NCBI GenBank assembly: GCA_019749805.1
Contig: JAIEPH010000022.1
Coordinates: 181,874-245,873, forward strand
Length of the DNA: 64,000 nt
From: Mycobacteriaceae bacterium
GTDB lineage: Bacteria; Actinomycetota; Actinomycetes; Mycobacteriales; Mycobacteriaceae
Direction: 5' to 3'
Made by a program: the position numbers and the translations under genes. The notes under the pieces are model-generated. The model did not search any database, had not been told where the DNA came from, and saw only the letters and a program-made list of their open reading frames with translations. Of this stretch, positions 34,972-43,081 are shown in pieces. How positions within the stretch are numbered: position 1 is the first letter of the stretch; every line of letters begins with the position of its first letter.

Positions 34972-35673
34972 CTACAGGCCAGAGACACCCATGAGCTGAC
35001 GTAGCTCGACGGTGGTCGCCGGAATCATCACCGCAGTATAGATGGCCACGTCTCGGTCGGCGACGTTGAGGATGTGGTAGCCGTTGGCTACCTCGGCGCC
35101 CTCGATGTACGGTCCGTCGGTCAGCACGACCTCACCGTCACGCACGCGCACCGTCGTCGCCGTCGATGGCAGGTGCAGCGGCGCACCGCCGTTGGCGCGA
35201 TCGCCCACCTGTGCGGCGAACTTCCCGTGTTGTGCGGCGATTTCGTTCCATTCGGGGGTACCCGGCGCGAGAACGGAGTCGGCGGGCTCGAGCAGCAGCG
35301 CGATCCAGTTGTTGTCGAGCGGTTTGGTGGGCGGCATGTACTCCACCATCGGCCACACCTCGACGGCGCCGTTCTGGCAGGCGGGTATGGCCGCTGCGAT
35401 GGTCAACGCCTCGTCGAGATTCTCAGCTTCGAAGACGTAATAGCCGCCGGCCACCTCGGCCGCCTCGGCGAACGGTCCGTCGGTGATCACCGGCGCGTCG
35501 GCGCCGCCCGTGATCCGGGCACCCGTGGCTGACGGGACTAGGGCGTCGCCGGCGCGGATCGCGGAGCCGAAATTGGCGTGGAAGGTCTCATAGGCCGACA
35601 TGATCTCGGCTTGGGTGGCGGCGTCGGGCTCGTCGGTGGACTCGGGTCCCAGCAGTAGGGCGAAGTAGTACAT
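34972..35673 (-). CDS. DGPF/YCII-domain protein, ECF42 partner (tandem domain)
   Basis: 233 residues with two YCII/DGPF domains: MYYFALLLGPESTDE plus ITDGPFAEAAEVAGGYYVFE in the first, and LLLEPADSVLAPGTPEW plus LTDGPYIEGAEVANGYHILN in the second. DGPF proteins are the conserved neighbours of ECF42 sigma factors and are thought to link the sigma factor to its target response, though their biochemical role is unsettled. Most are single-domain proteins of about 120 residues, so this is a fused pair. The sigma factor gene follows 6 bases later. Confidence 0.85.
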   Translation of the reverse strand: MYYFALLLGPESTDEPDAATQAEIMSAYETFHANFGSAIRAGDALVPSATGARITGGADAPVITDGPFAEAAEVAGGYYVFEAENLDEALTIAAAIPACQNGAVEVWPMVEYMPPTKPLDNNWIALLLEPADSVLAPGTPEWNEIAAQHGKFAAQVGDRANGGAPLHLPSTATTVRVRDGEVVLTDGPYIEGAEVANGYHILNVADRDVAIYTAVMIPATTVELRQLMGVSGL

Positions 35674-35787
35674 GGCGTCACCTTCCGGTTGCGAGCAAAA
35701 CCCTGTGTCTTACTCTCTACCAAGACGACGAACCATGCCGCGGGGATCCGACAACCCGCGGCGAGGACTACTCGGCAGCCCGCAGGA

Positions 35788-36687
35788 CTACGCGGCTGCG
35801 GCGCCCGGCTTCAGGTAGGTGACCAGGCTGACATCGATCGACTCGTCGATGAAGTAGTACTGCGCGCCCAATAGATACCGCATATAGCGGTGGTAGTTCT
35901 CCTCGTCAGTGGCGGCGATCGCCGCTTCCTTGTCGCGCTCCAGGCGGTCGGCCCAGATGCCGAGGGTCTTGATGTAGTGGTTGCGCAGCGACTTCGGTTC
36001 GGGCACCACGAAGCCGGCCTTCTCGCCGTGCTCGACCATCATCTGCGTGGTCGGCAGGCGGCCCCCCGGGAAGATCTCGGTGATGATGAACTTGACGAAC
36101 CGGGCCAACTCGAACGTCAGCTTCTTACCGCGTTCGGCCAGGTCATACGGGTGATAGCCGACACTGCTCTGAATGGTCATCCGGCCGTCGTCCGGCAGGA
36201 TGTCAAAGCAGGTCTTGAAGAAATCGTCATAGCGCTCGAAGCCGAAGTGCTCGAACGCCTCGATGGACACGATGCGGTCGACGGGGGAGTGGAACTGCTC
36301 CCAGCCCTCCAGGCGCACGTCGAACGTGCGCTCGCTGTCCACCTTGGCCAGCAGCTGGTCGCAGTAGGCCTTCTGGTTCTTCGACAAGGTCAGGCCGATG
36401 ACGTTGACGTCGTACTTCTCCATCGCCCGCTGCAGGGTCAGGCCCCAGCCGCAGCCGACCTCGAGCAGGGTCATGCCGGGCTTGAGGTCCAATGCGTCGA
36501 GGTGCTGGTCGACATTGGCGATCTGGGCCTCGGACAGCGTCACGTTGGGGCTGGTGAAGAACGCGCAGCTGTACTTGCGCGTCGGGTCCTGGAACACGCC
36601 GAAGAAGTCGTCCGACAGGTCGTAGTGATGCTGGATGTCCTCGAAGTGAGGAGTCATATCCTTGGTGCCGGTGGAGTTGTCAGACAT
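35788..36687 (-). CDS. mmaA4: mycolic acid methyltransferase, MmaA4-like
   Basis: 299 residues of the SAM-dependent cyclopropane-fatty-acid synthase family. Seen: [40 protein letters not shown] for [22 protein letters not shown] and [20 protein letters not shown], ending in [13 protein letters not shown] as MmaA4 does. MmaA4 makes hydroxymycolate, the precursor of keto- and methoxymycolates; in species without those, its orthologues make other oxygenated mycolates. Product here is uncertain. It lies downstream of a second family member 88 bp away, same strand. Confidence 0.82.
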   Translation of the reverse strand: MSDNSTGTKDMTPHFEDIQHHYDLSDDFFGVFQDPTRKYSCAFFTSPNVTLSEAQIANVDQHLDALDLKPGMTLLEVGCGWGLTLQRAMEKYDVNVIGLTLSKNQKAYCDQLLAKVDSERTFDVRLEGWEQFHSPVDRIVSIEAFEHFGFERYDDFFKTCFDILPDDGRMTIQSSVGYHPYDLAERGKKLTFELARFVKFIITEIFPGGRLPTTQMMVEHGEKAGFVVPEPKSLRNHYIKTLGIWADRLERDKEAAIAATDEENYHRYMRYLLGAQYYFIDESIDVSLVTYLKPGAAAA

Positions 36688-36775
36688 GATTCGCTAGTTG
36701 GCCTTCCTGGTGACGTCTACGGATTCGTCACTTGTGATCTGGTCGTCCACCCTAGCGTTTGGCGCGGGTCAGGCC

Positions 36776-37657
36776 CTAATTCGACGCCCGTTTGGCGAGC
36801 GTGAATTGATTGACGTCGATATAGCCCATCCGAAAGCCCCTGGCGCAGCCCGTTAGATAGTGCATATAGCGGTCGTAGACCTCCTCAGACTGCACAGCGA
36901 TCGCGTCGTCCCGGTGCTCCTCGAGCGCGGCGGACCAGGTGTCCAGCGTGCGTGCGTAGTGCAGCTGCAGCGATTGGCGGCGGGTCAGCGTGAATCCGGC
37001 CGGGGTCGCGTGCTCGGAGACCTTCTCGATCGACGGCAGCCGTCCGCCGGGGAAGATCTCGGTGAGAATGAATTTAACGAACCGCGCCACCTCGAACGTC
37101 AGCGGAATCTTGCGATCCGCCATCTGCGGCAGCGTCAGCGCGGTGATGGTGTGCAGCAGCATCACACCGTCGTCGGGCAGCGCCCGATAGGCCATCGCGA
37201 AGAAGTCGTCGTAGCGGTCGAACCCGAAGTGTTCGAACGCTCCGATGCTCACAATGCGGTCGACGGGCTCGTCGAACTGCTCCCAGCCCTGCAGCAACAC
37301 CCGCTTTTCGCGTGGACTGTCCGAGTTCGCGAAAACCTTTTCCACATGGGCCTTTTGGTTCTCGCTCAAGGTCAGCCCGACGACGTTGACGTCGTAGCGC
37401 TCGAGTGCACGCACCATGGTCGAGCCCCAACCGCAACCGACGTCGAGCAACGTCATGCCGGGTTGCAGACCCAACTTGCCCAGTGCGAGGTCGATCTTGG
37501 CGAGCTGGGCTTCTTCCAGCGTCATGTCGTCGCGCTCGAAATAGGCGCAGCTGTAGGTCTGGCTGGGATCCAGCCACAGGCGGAAAAACTCGTCGGACAG
37601 GTCGTAATGCGCCTGTACGTCGTCGAAATGCGGTTCTAACTTGCGGGCAACAGCCAT
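36776..37657 (-). CDS. mycolic acid cyclopropane synthase/methyltransferase (CmaA/MmaA family)
   Basis: 293 residues starting at ATG 37657 (MAVARKLEPHFDDVQAHYD). SAM site LLDVGCGWGSTMVRALERYD, active-site segment SIGAFEHFGFDRYDDFFAMA, and the C-terminal SEEVYDRYMHYLTGCARGFR and MGYIDVNQFTLAK shared with CmaA2, MmaA2 and PcaA. It introduces a cyclopropane or methyl branch at a double bond of the meromycolate; cis or trans and proximal or distal cannot be read from the sequence. Only two of the four mmaA genes known at this place in M. tuberculosis are present. Confidence 0.82.
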   Translation of the reverse strand: MAVARKLEPHFDDVQAHYDLSDEFFRLWLDPSQTYSCAYFERDDMTLEEAQLAKIDLALGKLGLQPGMTLLDVGCGWGSTMVRALERYDVNVVGLTLSENQKAHVEKVFANSDSPREKRVLLQGWEQFDEPVDRIVSIGAFEHFGFDRYDDFFAMAYRALPDDGVMLLHTITALTLPQMADRKIPLTFEVARFVKFILTEIFPGGRLPSIEKVSEHATPAGFTLTRRQSLQLHYARTLDTWSAALEEHRDDAIAVQSEEVYDRYMHYLTGCARGFRMGYIDVNQFTLAKRASN

Positions 37658-37813
37658 CGGTTTCGGTGCCTTTCTGGGGCGTATCAGCAGCCCTATCGTC
37701 ATCGCCGTTGACGCACGCAAAGCCCTGAAGCACTCGGCTTCGAATCTAGACCTGATCGTTCTCGGCCACGAATTGCGAGTGAAAGATCACACCGCTGACA
37801 CCGCTGGAAACCG

Positions 37814-38713
37814 CTACGCTGCCGAAAAATTCGTCTTCAGTTCACCGACGATGTCGTCCCACAGTTCGCGCGGCAATTCGTGTCCCATGCCGTCGAAAAG
37901 CACCAGCCGCGCACCCTTGATCGCGCGGGCCACCGCACGTCCGCCGAATGGGCGCATCAGCTTGTCGGCCTTGCCGTGGAGGACGACGGTCGGCGCGGTG
38001 ATCTGGCGGTTGTAGTGCAGCAGGCTGCCGCTGCCCATGATCGCCGCGAAATGGCGACCGATGCCCGCCGGGTAGTAGGCGCGGTCATATCCCTCGATCG
38101 CCTCGGCGCGGACACGCTCGTGAGGCGCGGGATAGCCGGGACTGCCGATGATCTTGCTGACGCGGATCGCGTTCTCGATGATCGCCTCGCGGGTCGTGTC
38201 CTTGGGCCGCTGCAGAATGGCCAGCAATTGTTTGGGGCCGGGCGGCGGCAGCACCGGCTGGTTGTTACTCGAGAAGATGACGGCCAGCGTCTTCGTGCGC
38301 ACCTTGTGCCGGGCGGCGAAAACCTGCGCGATCATGCCGCCCATCGATGCGCCGACGACATGGGCCGCGTCGATCCTCAGGTGGTCGAGCAGGGCGGCGG
38401 CGTCATCAGCGACGTCCTCGAGCGTGTACGCCGCCGGGCTCTTGAGTCCGAGGAAGGACCGCACCATTCGTGGTGCGAGCGCCGCGCCGGAGTGCTGCCC
38501 CGTCACCTTGGACGACAGCCCGACATCGCGGTTGTCGTAGCGGATGACGCGCAAACCCTGATTGACGAGCATCTCGCAGAACTCCTTGCGCCACAACAAC
38601 AATTGCGCACCGAGGCCCATGATGAGCAGCACCGCCGGGTCGTTCGGGTCGCCCATGTCCTCGTAGTAGATGTCGAGCTCGCCGGACTTGGCCGTGCCGG
38701 TGCGTGTCTGCAC
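37814..38713 (-). CDS. lipG: alpha/beta hydrolase LipG
   Basis: 299 residues, length and position as Rv0646c. The oxyanion region ILLIMGLGAQLLLW-like LLIMGLGAQLLLW (residues 29-41), the nucleophile elbow VVGASMGGM with Ser123, and a C-terminal DGMGHELP with the likely catalytic His are seen. LipG is a membrane-associated lipase/esterase encoded with the mmaA cluster and suggested to act in mycolate or envelope lipid turnover. Its stop and the next gene are one base apart, so it is co-transcribed with the ABC1 kinase gene upstream. Confidence 0.88.
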   Translation of the reverse strand: MQTRTGTAKSGELDIYYEDMGDPNDPAVLLIMGLGAQLLLWRKEFCEMLVNQGLRVIRYDNRDVGLSSKVTGQHSGAALAPRMVRSFLGLKSPAAYTLEDVADDAAALLDHLRIDAAHVVGASMGGMIAQVFAARHKVRTKTLAVIFSSNNQPVLPPPGPKQLLAILQRPKDTTREAIIENAIRVSKIIGSPGYPAPHERVRAEAIEGYDRAYYPAGIGRHFAAIMGSGSLLHYNRQITAPTVVLHGKADKLMRPFGGRAVARAIKGARLVLFDGMGHELPRELWDDIVGELKTNFSAA

Positions 38714-40060
38714 TTACGCCTCGACTTCTTCCGTGTGCTCCCTACTTACTTCGACCATGAAGTTGGCGAAGTACCCCGTCAACTGCGGGTCGGTCATCAT
38801 CTGCCACTTGGGTGCGAGCAGCTTCATGTAGCGCTCCACGTAGAGGAACTGCTTGCCGATCAGCACCAGTTCGCGCGGCAGCTTCACGTCGTACGCGTCG
38901 GCCAGCGTCGAAAGTTGTTTCCCGATCTCGGCATAACTCATATCGCCCAGCGACGACATGGTCAGCGGCGTCGCGAACTTCTCCAAATCCTTGGCGGCCT
39001 GGGCCTCGGGCTTCATGGTCCCGACCGCACCCATCAGGACGACGATCTTGCCCGCCGCGGCGTGGTCCTTCTTCACCAGCAGCGCGTACACAAGCTCTCT
39101 GAGGAGCCACCGCGTGCGAGGGTCGATGCGGCCCATGATGCCGAAGTCGAGAAACACGATCTTGCCGTCGGGGTCGACGAACAAGTTGCCCGCGTGCAGG
39201 TCGCCGTGGAACAGGCCGTGCCGCAGCCCGCCCTCGAAGACGCTGAACAGCAACGCCTTCACGAGTTCGGTGCCGTCGAAACCGGCCTTGCGAATGGCCG
39301 CGGCGTCGTCGATACGGACACCGGTGACGCGCTCCATGGTGAGCACCCGCGCGCTCGTCAGATCCCAATAGACCTGCGGCACGCGAATGTTCTTGCCCAG
39401 CGGCGAAGCGTGCATGTGCGACACCCACGCGTCCATCGACTGCGCCTCGAGCCGGAAATCCAGCTCCTCGGCGAGATTGTCGGCGAAGTCGGCGACGACG
39501 TCCTGAGCCGACAGTCGCTGCCCGAGCTTGGCGAACTCCACAAGACGCGCGCCACGTTTGAGGATCTGCAGGTCGGCGGCGACGCGGCGACGGATGCCGG
39601 GTCGCTGGATCTTGACGACGACTTCTTCGCCGCTGTGCAACGTCGCGTAGTGCACCTGGGCGATCGATGCCGACGCGAACGGTTTCTCGTCGAACTTCGC
39701 GAACAGGTTGGTCGGCTCGTCGCCGAGCTCCTGCTGGAATAGCTTGTGCACTTCGTCTTCGTCGGCAGGCGGAACCGCGTCGAGCAGGCTGCGGAACTCA
39801 CGGCTCATTTGCTCGCCGAATGCGCCCGGGCTCGAGGCGATGATCTGGCCGAACTTGACGTAGGTGGGGCCGAGGTCGGCGAACGTCTGTGGAATCTGGT
39901 GGATGATCTTCTGCTGCAGCGAGCCCTTGCCGGTGAGCGTGCTGAGGACTCGTGCGCCTGTGCGGGTGATCTGCCAGCCGGTCGCGCCGACGCGGGCTGC
40001 CTCGATCGGCAGCGGTACGCGGTCCAGCTTCGCCACCTCGCGGGGTTTCGAGGTACTCAT
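38714..40060 (-). CDS. ABC1/UbiB (AarF) family atypical kinase, Rv0647c counterpart
   Basis: 448 residues. The family motif KFGQIIASSPGAFGEQMSRE is at about 70-90, ASASIAQVHYATLHSGEEVV at about 128 replaces the usual glycine loop, and FHGDLHAGNLFVDPDGKIVF with LDFGIMGRID gives the catalytic and metal sites. UbiB-type kinases/ATPases bind lipids and act in isoprenoid quinone metabolism; in mycobacteria the exact role is open. Start ATG 40060. First gene of the AarF-lipG unit that leads into the mmaA region. Confidence 0.87.
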   Translation of the reverse strand: MSTSKPREVAKLDRVPLPIEAARVGATGWQITRTGARVLSTLTGKGSLQQKIIHQIPQTFADLGPTYVKFGQIIASSPGAFGEQMSREFRSLLDAVPPADEDEVHKLFQQELGDEPTNLFAKFDEKPFASASIAQVHYATLHSGEEVVVKIQRPGIRRRVAADLQILKRGARLVEFAKLGQRLSAQDVVADFADNLAEELDFRLEAQSMDAWVSHMHASPLGKNIRVPQVYWDLTSARVLTMERVTGVRIDDAAAIRKAGFDGTELVKALLFSVFEGGLRHGLFHGDLHAGNLFVDPDGKIVFLDFGIMGRIDPRTRWLLRELVYALLVKKDHAAAGKIVVLMGAVGTMKPEAQAAKDLEKFATPLTMSSLGDMSYAEIGKQLSTLADAYDVKLPRELVLIGKQFLYVERYMKLLAPKWQMMTDPQLTGYFANFMVEVSREHTEEVEA

Positions 40061-40126
40061 AGGGGCCAGTGTCTCAAAATCGGCGATGAGCCGCGAAAAT
40101 GTGTGGATCGGGTCACAGTCGGCGCG

Positions 40127-41116
40127 TTAATTGAAACTGAGCTCGACCTCTTTGCGGGAGAGCACCGGATCGTCGCCGAGCGTGTATTCCGGCAGCGTGT
40201 GCTTGATTGTCGTCCCGGATTTGACCCTGGCCTGGGCCTGCCGGAATTCCGGAGCCGGGCCGGCCGCGACGTGCAGGCCGTTGATGATGCTCCACACGAC
40301 GGCGCGCCTGGCCGTGCGTTCGACGATGTTGGGATCGCGATGCTGGATCAGCTGCTTGGCCCACCTCGGCATGGTGTCGCGGATGGCCCAATCGATCGCA
40401 CTGTGCGGCATGGGGAGATTGGACCCGGTGGACATCGCCATGCCGTGGGTGACCGCTAGCCGGGGCAGATACGACTTCAGGCACTCCAGGGTGTCGGCTT
40501 TGGTGGTGGGCAGGTCCGTGCCGCCGAGGGCATGTCCGACGCGGACGAACTCGCCGTAGTAGTCGTCGATCTTCTTACCGCGCAGTGGGTTCGGATGATA
40601 CAGCTCGTGTGCGGTGGCCAGGCCCCAGACGACCGTCGCATAGTTCCAGCGCAGCCATTCGGGATCGTCGGCGTCGTAGGTGGCACCGTCGGGACGGGTG
40701 CCCTTGATGGTGTGGTGCATCGAGCGCACCGACTTGGCGAGTCGCTCGGCGGTCTCGCTGGAGCCGTACGCCGTCCCGATGAAGAACGCCACGGAATGAC
40801 CGAGTCGCACCGAGGCGCCCTTGGGATCGATCTCGGGGACGGCCGTTCCGCTCTCGTCGCGTTTGACCAGCCGCGAATGGTGCATGCCCATCCAATAGAT
40901 CGACGGGTCCAGTCGCTCGAGGTAAGCCGCGCACTGCAGGCCGAAGATGAGCGCGTGCATGTGTGAATGCACGTGCCAGACGGCGCTGCCGGGTCCGAAC
41001 CAGCCGGGATCGGCGACGGGTGCGGCGAACTCCATGCCGCGGAAGAAGTGCTTGCGCACGCCCTCGTCGAAGCGCTGGTTGACGAACTGCCCGACCATCT
41101 GGTGCGGCAGGTACAC
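40127..41116 (-). CDS. oxygenase MpaB-family (DUF2236) protein
   Basis: 329 residues starting at GTG 41116 after GGAGGGAGCC. The DUF2236 pattern includes PVADPGWFGPGSAVWHVHSH near the start, SVAFFIGTAYGSSETAERLA, VRSMHHTIKG and DDPEWLRWNYATVVWGLATA. The conserved His residues (HVHSH, MHH) are candidate haem or metal ligands; fungal MpaB is an oxygenase of this family. Mycobacteria carry several paralogues with mostly unknown substrates. Divergent from a TetR gene with an inverted repeat between them. Confidence 0.75.
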   Translation of the reverse strand: MYLPHQMVGQFVNQRFDEGVRKHFFRGMEFAAPVADPGWFGPGSAVWHVHSHMHALIFGLQCAAYLERLDPSIYWMGMHHSRLVKRDESGTAVPEIDPKGASVRLGHSVAFFIGTAYGSSETAERLAKSVRSMHHTIKGTRPDGATYDADDPEWLRWNYATVVWGLATAHELYHPNPLRGKKIDDYYGEFVRVGHALGGTDLPTTKADTLECLKSYLPRLAVTHGMAMSTGSNLPMPHSAIDWAIRDTMPRWAKQLIQHRDPNIVERTARRAVVWSIINGLHVAAGPAPEFRQAQARVKSGTTIKHTLPEYTLGDDPVLSRKEVELSFN

Positions 41117-41136
41117 GGCGGCTCCCTCCGGAGGTT

Positions 41137-41184
41137 CTGGTCACAGCTGTAGCCAGAATACTATTTGGACACGGATGTGACCAG
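41137..41184. promoter_or_regulatory. inverted-repeat operator between mpaB-like and tetR genes
   Basis: CTGGTCACA (41137-41145) and TGTGACCAG (41176-41184) are perfect 9-bp inverted repeats with centres about 39 bases apart, filling the 97-bp divergent promoter region. Two TetR dimers or a loop could cover both promoters. Confidence 0.6.
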
Positions 41185-41201
41185 AGTTGACCGGCTCGGC
41201 C

Positions 41202-41207
41202 TACCCT
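41202..41207 (+). promoter_or_regulatory. -10 element TACCCT of a likely leaderless tetR transcript
   Basis: TACCCT matches TANNNT and ends 6 bases before the ATG at 41214; no ribosome site is visible between. Confidence 0.45.
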
Positions 41208-41213
41208 GAGTTG

Positions 41214-41810
41214 ATGTCCAGTCCGACCCGATGGGCCGGCGTGCCGCTGACCGACCGGCGCGCCGAACGCCGAGCGCAGCTGATCGACGCGGCGTTCCGC
41301 CTGTTCGGCGACGGGGGTGAGGCCGCGATCGCCGTGCGTTCGGTGTGTCGCGAGTGCGGGCTGAACACGCGCTATTTCTACGAGAGTTTCGCGGACACCG
41401 ACGATCTGCTCGGTGCGGTCTACGACCAGGTCAGTGCGCAGCTCGGGGCGGTGGTCGAGGCGGCGATCGCAGGGTCGGGCGATTCGCTTCGGGACCGGAC
41501 ACGGGCCGGGATCGCCGCGGTGCTCGGGTTCAGCTCGGCCGATCCGCGGCGCGGACGGATTCTGTTCACCGACGCGCGCGCCAATCCGGTGCTCGCCGCG
41601 CGGCGGACGGCGACCCAGGATCTGCTTCGCGAGGGCGTGCTGACCGAGGGTTGGCGGTTGAATCCGGGCTCGGATCCCGTTGCGGCGCAAGTGGGTGCGG
41701 CGTTGTACACCGGCGCGATGGCCGAGCTTGCTCAGCAGTGGCTTGCCGGGAACCTGGGGGACGATCTCGACTCGGTGGTCGAGTACGCGGTGCAGACGGT
41801 CCTGCGCTGA
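41214..41810 (+). CDS. TetR-family transcriptional regulator
   Basis: 198 residues. Helix-turn-helix: RRAQLIDAAFRLFGDGGEAA, then AVRSVCRECGLNTRYFYESF. The C-terminal domain is typical of TetR (ALYTGAMAELAQQWLAG) with no known ligand. I use ATG 41214 (MSSPTRWAG) rather than an in-frame ATG at 41187, because a -10 box lies directly before it. Divergent from the MpaB-like oxygenase gene, which it likely controls. Confidence 0.85.
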   Translation: MSSPTRWAGVPLTDRRAERRAQLIDAAFRLFGDGGEAAIAVRSVCRECGLNTRYFYESFADTDDLLGAVYDQVSAQLGAVVEAAIAGSGDSLRDRTRAGIAAVLGFSSADPRRGRILFTDARANPVLAARRTATQDLLREGVLTEGWRLNPGSDPVAAQVGAALYTGAMAELAQQWLAGNLGDDLDSVVEYAVQTVLR

Positions 41811-41813
41811 GCG

Positions 41814-41829
41814 TCGAACGTATGTTCTA
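41814..41829. promoter_or_regulatory. LexA (SOS) box candidate
   Basis: TCGAACGTATGTTCTA matches the mycobacterial SOS box TCGAAC-N4-GTTCGA at 11 of 12 fixed positions. It overlaps TATGTT (41821-41826), a TANNNT -10 candidate, and lies 9 bases upstream of the DUF6319 start. Confidence 0.6.
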
Positions 41830-41837
41830 ATGAGGCC

Positions 41838-42260
41838 ATGTCCCTAGATACTCTGGCACCCGAAGCGCAGTCCACCGATTTCGACACGCCGGCTCCTGTC
41901 GCCGAAGAGGCCGTCGCTGAAAAGGCCGCCGTCGAAGAACCCGTCGAGGAGAAGCCGAAGAAGGCCCCGGCCAAGAAGCCGGGTGCGAAGAAGCCGAAGA
42001 CGCTGGAGCTGACGTTGACGGTCACCGGTACTGCCGATGGTGAATGGCGGGCCGAGTTGAAGCAGGGGACCACCTATCGAGCGCGGAATCTCGCGGTCGC
42101 GGCCGCAGCCGTCTCGCGCGCTGCGAAGGAATTACACGAGGATCTCTCGGTCCCGATCGACGAACTGATCGAGGAGGCACGCACCCAGCAAGCCGCCAAG
42201 GTCGCCGCCCTCGAAGCCGAACTGGAAGCCGCCCGCAAGGCCCTCGCCGAGCTGGAGTGA
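41838..42260 (+). CDS. DUF6319-like small protein
   Basis: 140 residues. An acidic/Pro-Lys-Ala-rich N-terminus (EKPKKAPAKKPGAKK, about 36-51, resembling histone-like tails) is followed by a small beta unit (KTLELTLTVTGTADGEWRAE) and a C-terminal coiled coil (AAKVAALEAELEAARKALAE). The basic AK-rich stretch could bind nucleic acid. Family assignment is from memory of mycobacterial proteins of this shape. An SOS-box candidate overlaps its promoter, suggesting DNA-damage induction. Confidence 0.6.
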   Translation: MSLDTLAPEAQSTDFDTPAPVAEEAVAEKAAVEEPVEEKPKKAPAKKPGAKKPKTLELTLTVTGTADGEWRAELKQGTTYRARNLAVAAAAVSRAAKELHEDLSVPIDELIEEARTQQAAKVAALEAELEAARKALAELE

Positions 42261-42390
42261 GGTCTCTCTGGGGGAATATGTCGTGGTGCCAGGCTCTGAG
42301 CGACAGAGTCGCTGACGTTGGTAGTGACGGTAGTAGTTGAGCGACAAAGTCGCTGTGAGGTTGGCACACAGGCATATTGGGTCGAGAGGG
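42257..42390. repeat. duplicated segment, left copy (contains element copy 2)
   Basis: The run from GTGAGGTCTCT through the 83-bp element to GGCATATTGGG is repeated about 236 bp downstream (42489-42625) with small changes. The left copy begins at the stop codon of the DUF6319 gene. Confidence 0.75.
42285..42367 (+). repeat. 83-bp palindromic interspersed element, copy 2
   Basis: Outer arms GGTGCCA and TTGGCAC; inner hairpins AGCGAC-aga-GTCGCT and AGCGAC-aaa-GTCGCT; central core CGGTAGTAGTTG. Five differences from copy 3 in 83 bases. Confidence 0.85.
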
Positions 42391-42488
42391 AGCGCGGCCG
42401 GGACGGCTGGTGGGCCGGACGGCATGGGGGTCCGGTGGGCCTGGAGGCTTAGGGGGCCGGCCTGCTCGGCTTTCGCGCTGAACCTGCG

Positions 42489-42625
42489 GTGAGGTCTCTG
42501 TGGGGGAGTATGTATGTCGTGGTGCCAAGCTCTGAGCGACAAAGTCGCTGATGTTGGTGGTGGCGGTAGTAGTTGAGCGACAAAGTCGCTGTGAGGTTGG
42601 CACGAAGGCATATTGGGCCGGGAGG
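42489..42625. repeat. duplicated segment, right copy (contains element copy 3)
   Basis: Right-hand partner of the segment at 42257-42390, again running from GTGAGGTCTCT to GGCATATTGGG, with a 4-base insertion (TATG) before the element. Confidence 0.75.
42521..42603 (+). repeat. 83-bp palindromic interspersed element, copy 3
   Basis: The most regular copy: outer arms GTGCCAA and TTGGCAC are perfect, both inner hairpins read AGCGAC-aaa-GTCGCT. Confidence 0.85.
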
Positions 42626-42721
42626 CCGGCAAGTATCCCCAATGGCGAGTCGATCCACAGACGACCCCTGCGTGCCTGCGACAACGTCGCAGATGTCCGA
42701 ATCGACTGTCATCGTCGTCTC

Positions 42722-43081
42722 GTGGACGCCCAGTATTCGCGACGCCGAAAAGTGCTGCAAGGCATCGAGCTTCGCTACATGCTCACGGTGAATCTCGACA
42801 TACACGGTCCAGCGTCGATCTTCGAGATGATTGAGCTTCTCCAGTACCAGGGCTTCGCGATCCCTGGGCGGGCATCGAAATCAGTGTCAGATGCCCTGCG
42901 ATGGGAAATGCGCCGCGGCCGGGTTCGTCGGCTCCGGCGCGGCGTCTACGGCCCCGGGCTGATGCCGCGCTCCACTGAGCACCACATCCACAAACGAGCT
43001 GCCGCGCTCCGTGACGAAGCCGATCGAAGCATGGGTCGTGACGACGACGCCTTCTGGGCCGCCACGCCCGACTATTCCTGA
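42722..43081 (+). CDS. winged-helix-like small protein
   Basis: 119 residues from GTG 42722 (an ATG at 42779 would give 100). The core RRRKVLQGIELRY, GPASIFEMIELLQYQGFAIP and SKSVSDALRWEMRRGRVRRL looks like a winged-helix unit followed by LRRGVYGPG, a pattern I associate with mycobacterial proteins of unknown function and with AbiEi-like DNA-binding domains. The start is uncertain since no ribosome site is visible and the upstream region is repeat sequence. The 3' end overlaps the convergent hydrolase gene by 10 bases. It may be intact or an N-terminally eroded gene. Confidence 0.5.
   Translation: MDAQYSRRRKVLQGIELRYMLTVNLDIHGPASIFEMIELLQYQGFAIPGRASKSVSDALRWEMRRGRVRRLRRGVYGPGLMPRSTEHHIHKRAAALRDEADRSMGRDDDAFWAATPDYS

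Larger units (their letters stand above)
42261..42721. other. 461-bp non-coding, repeat-filled gap
   Basis: Holds the duplicated segment and two copies of the 83-bp palindromic element. Open frames here are by-products of the repeats and none looks like a real protein. Confidence 0.6.
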
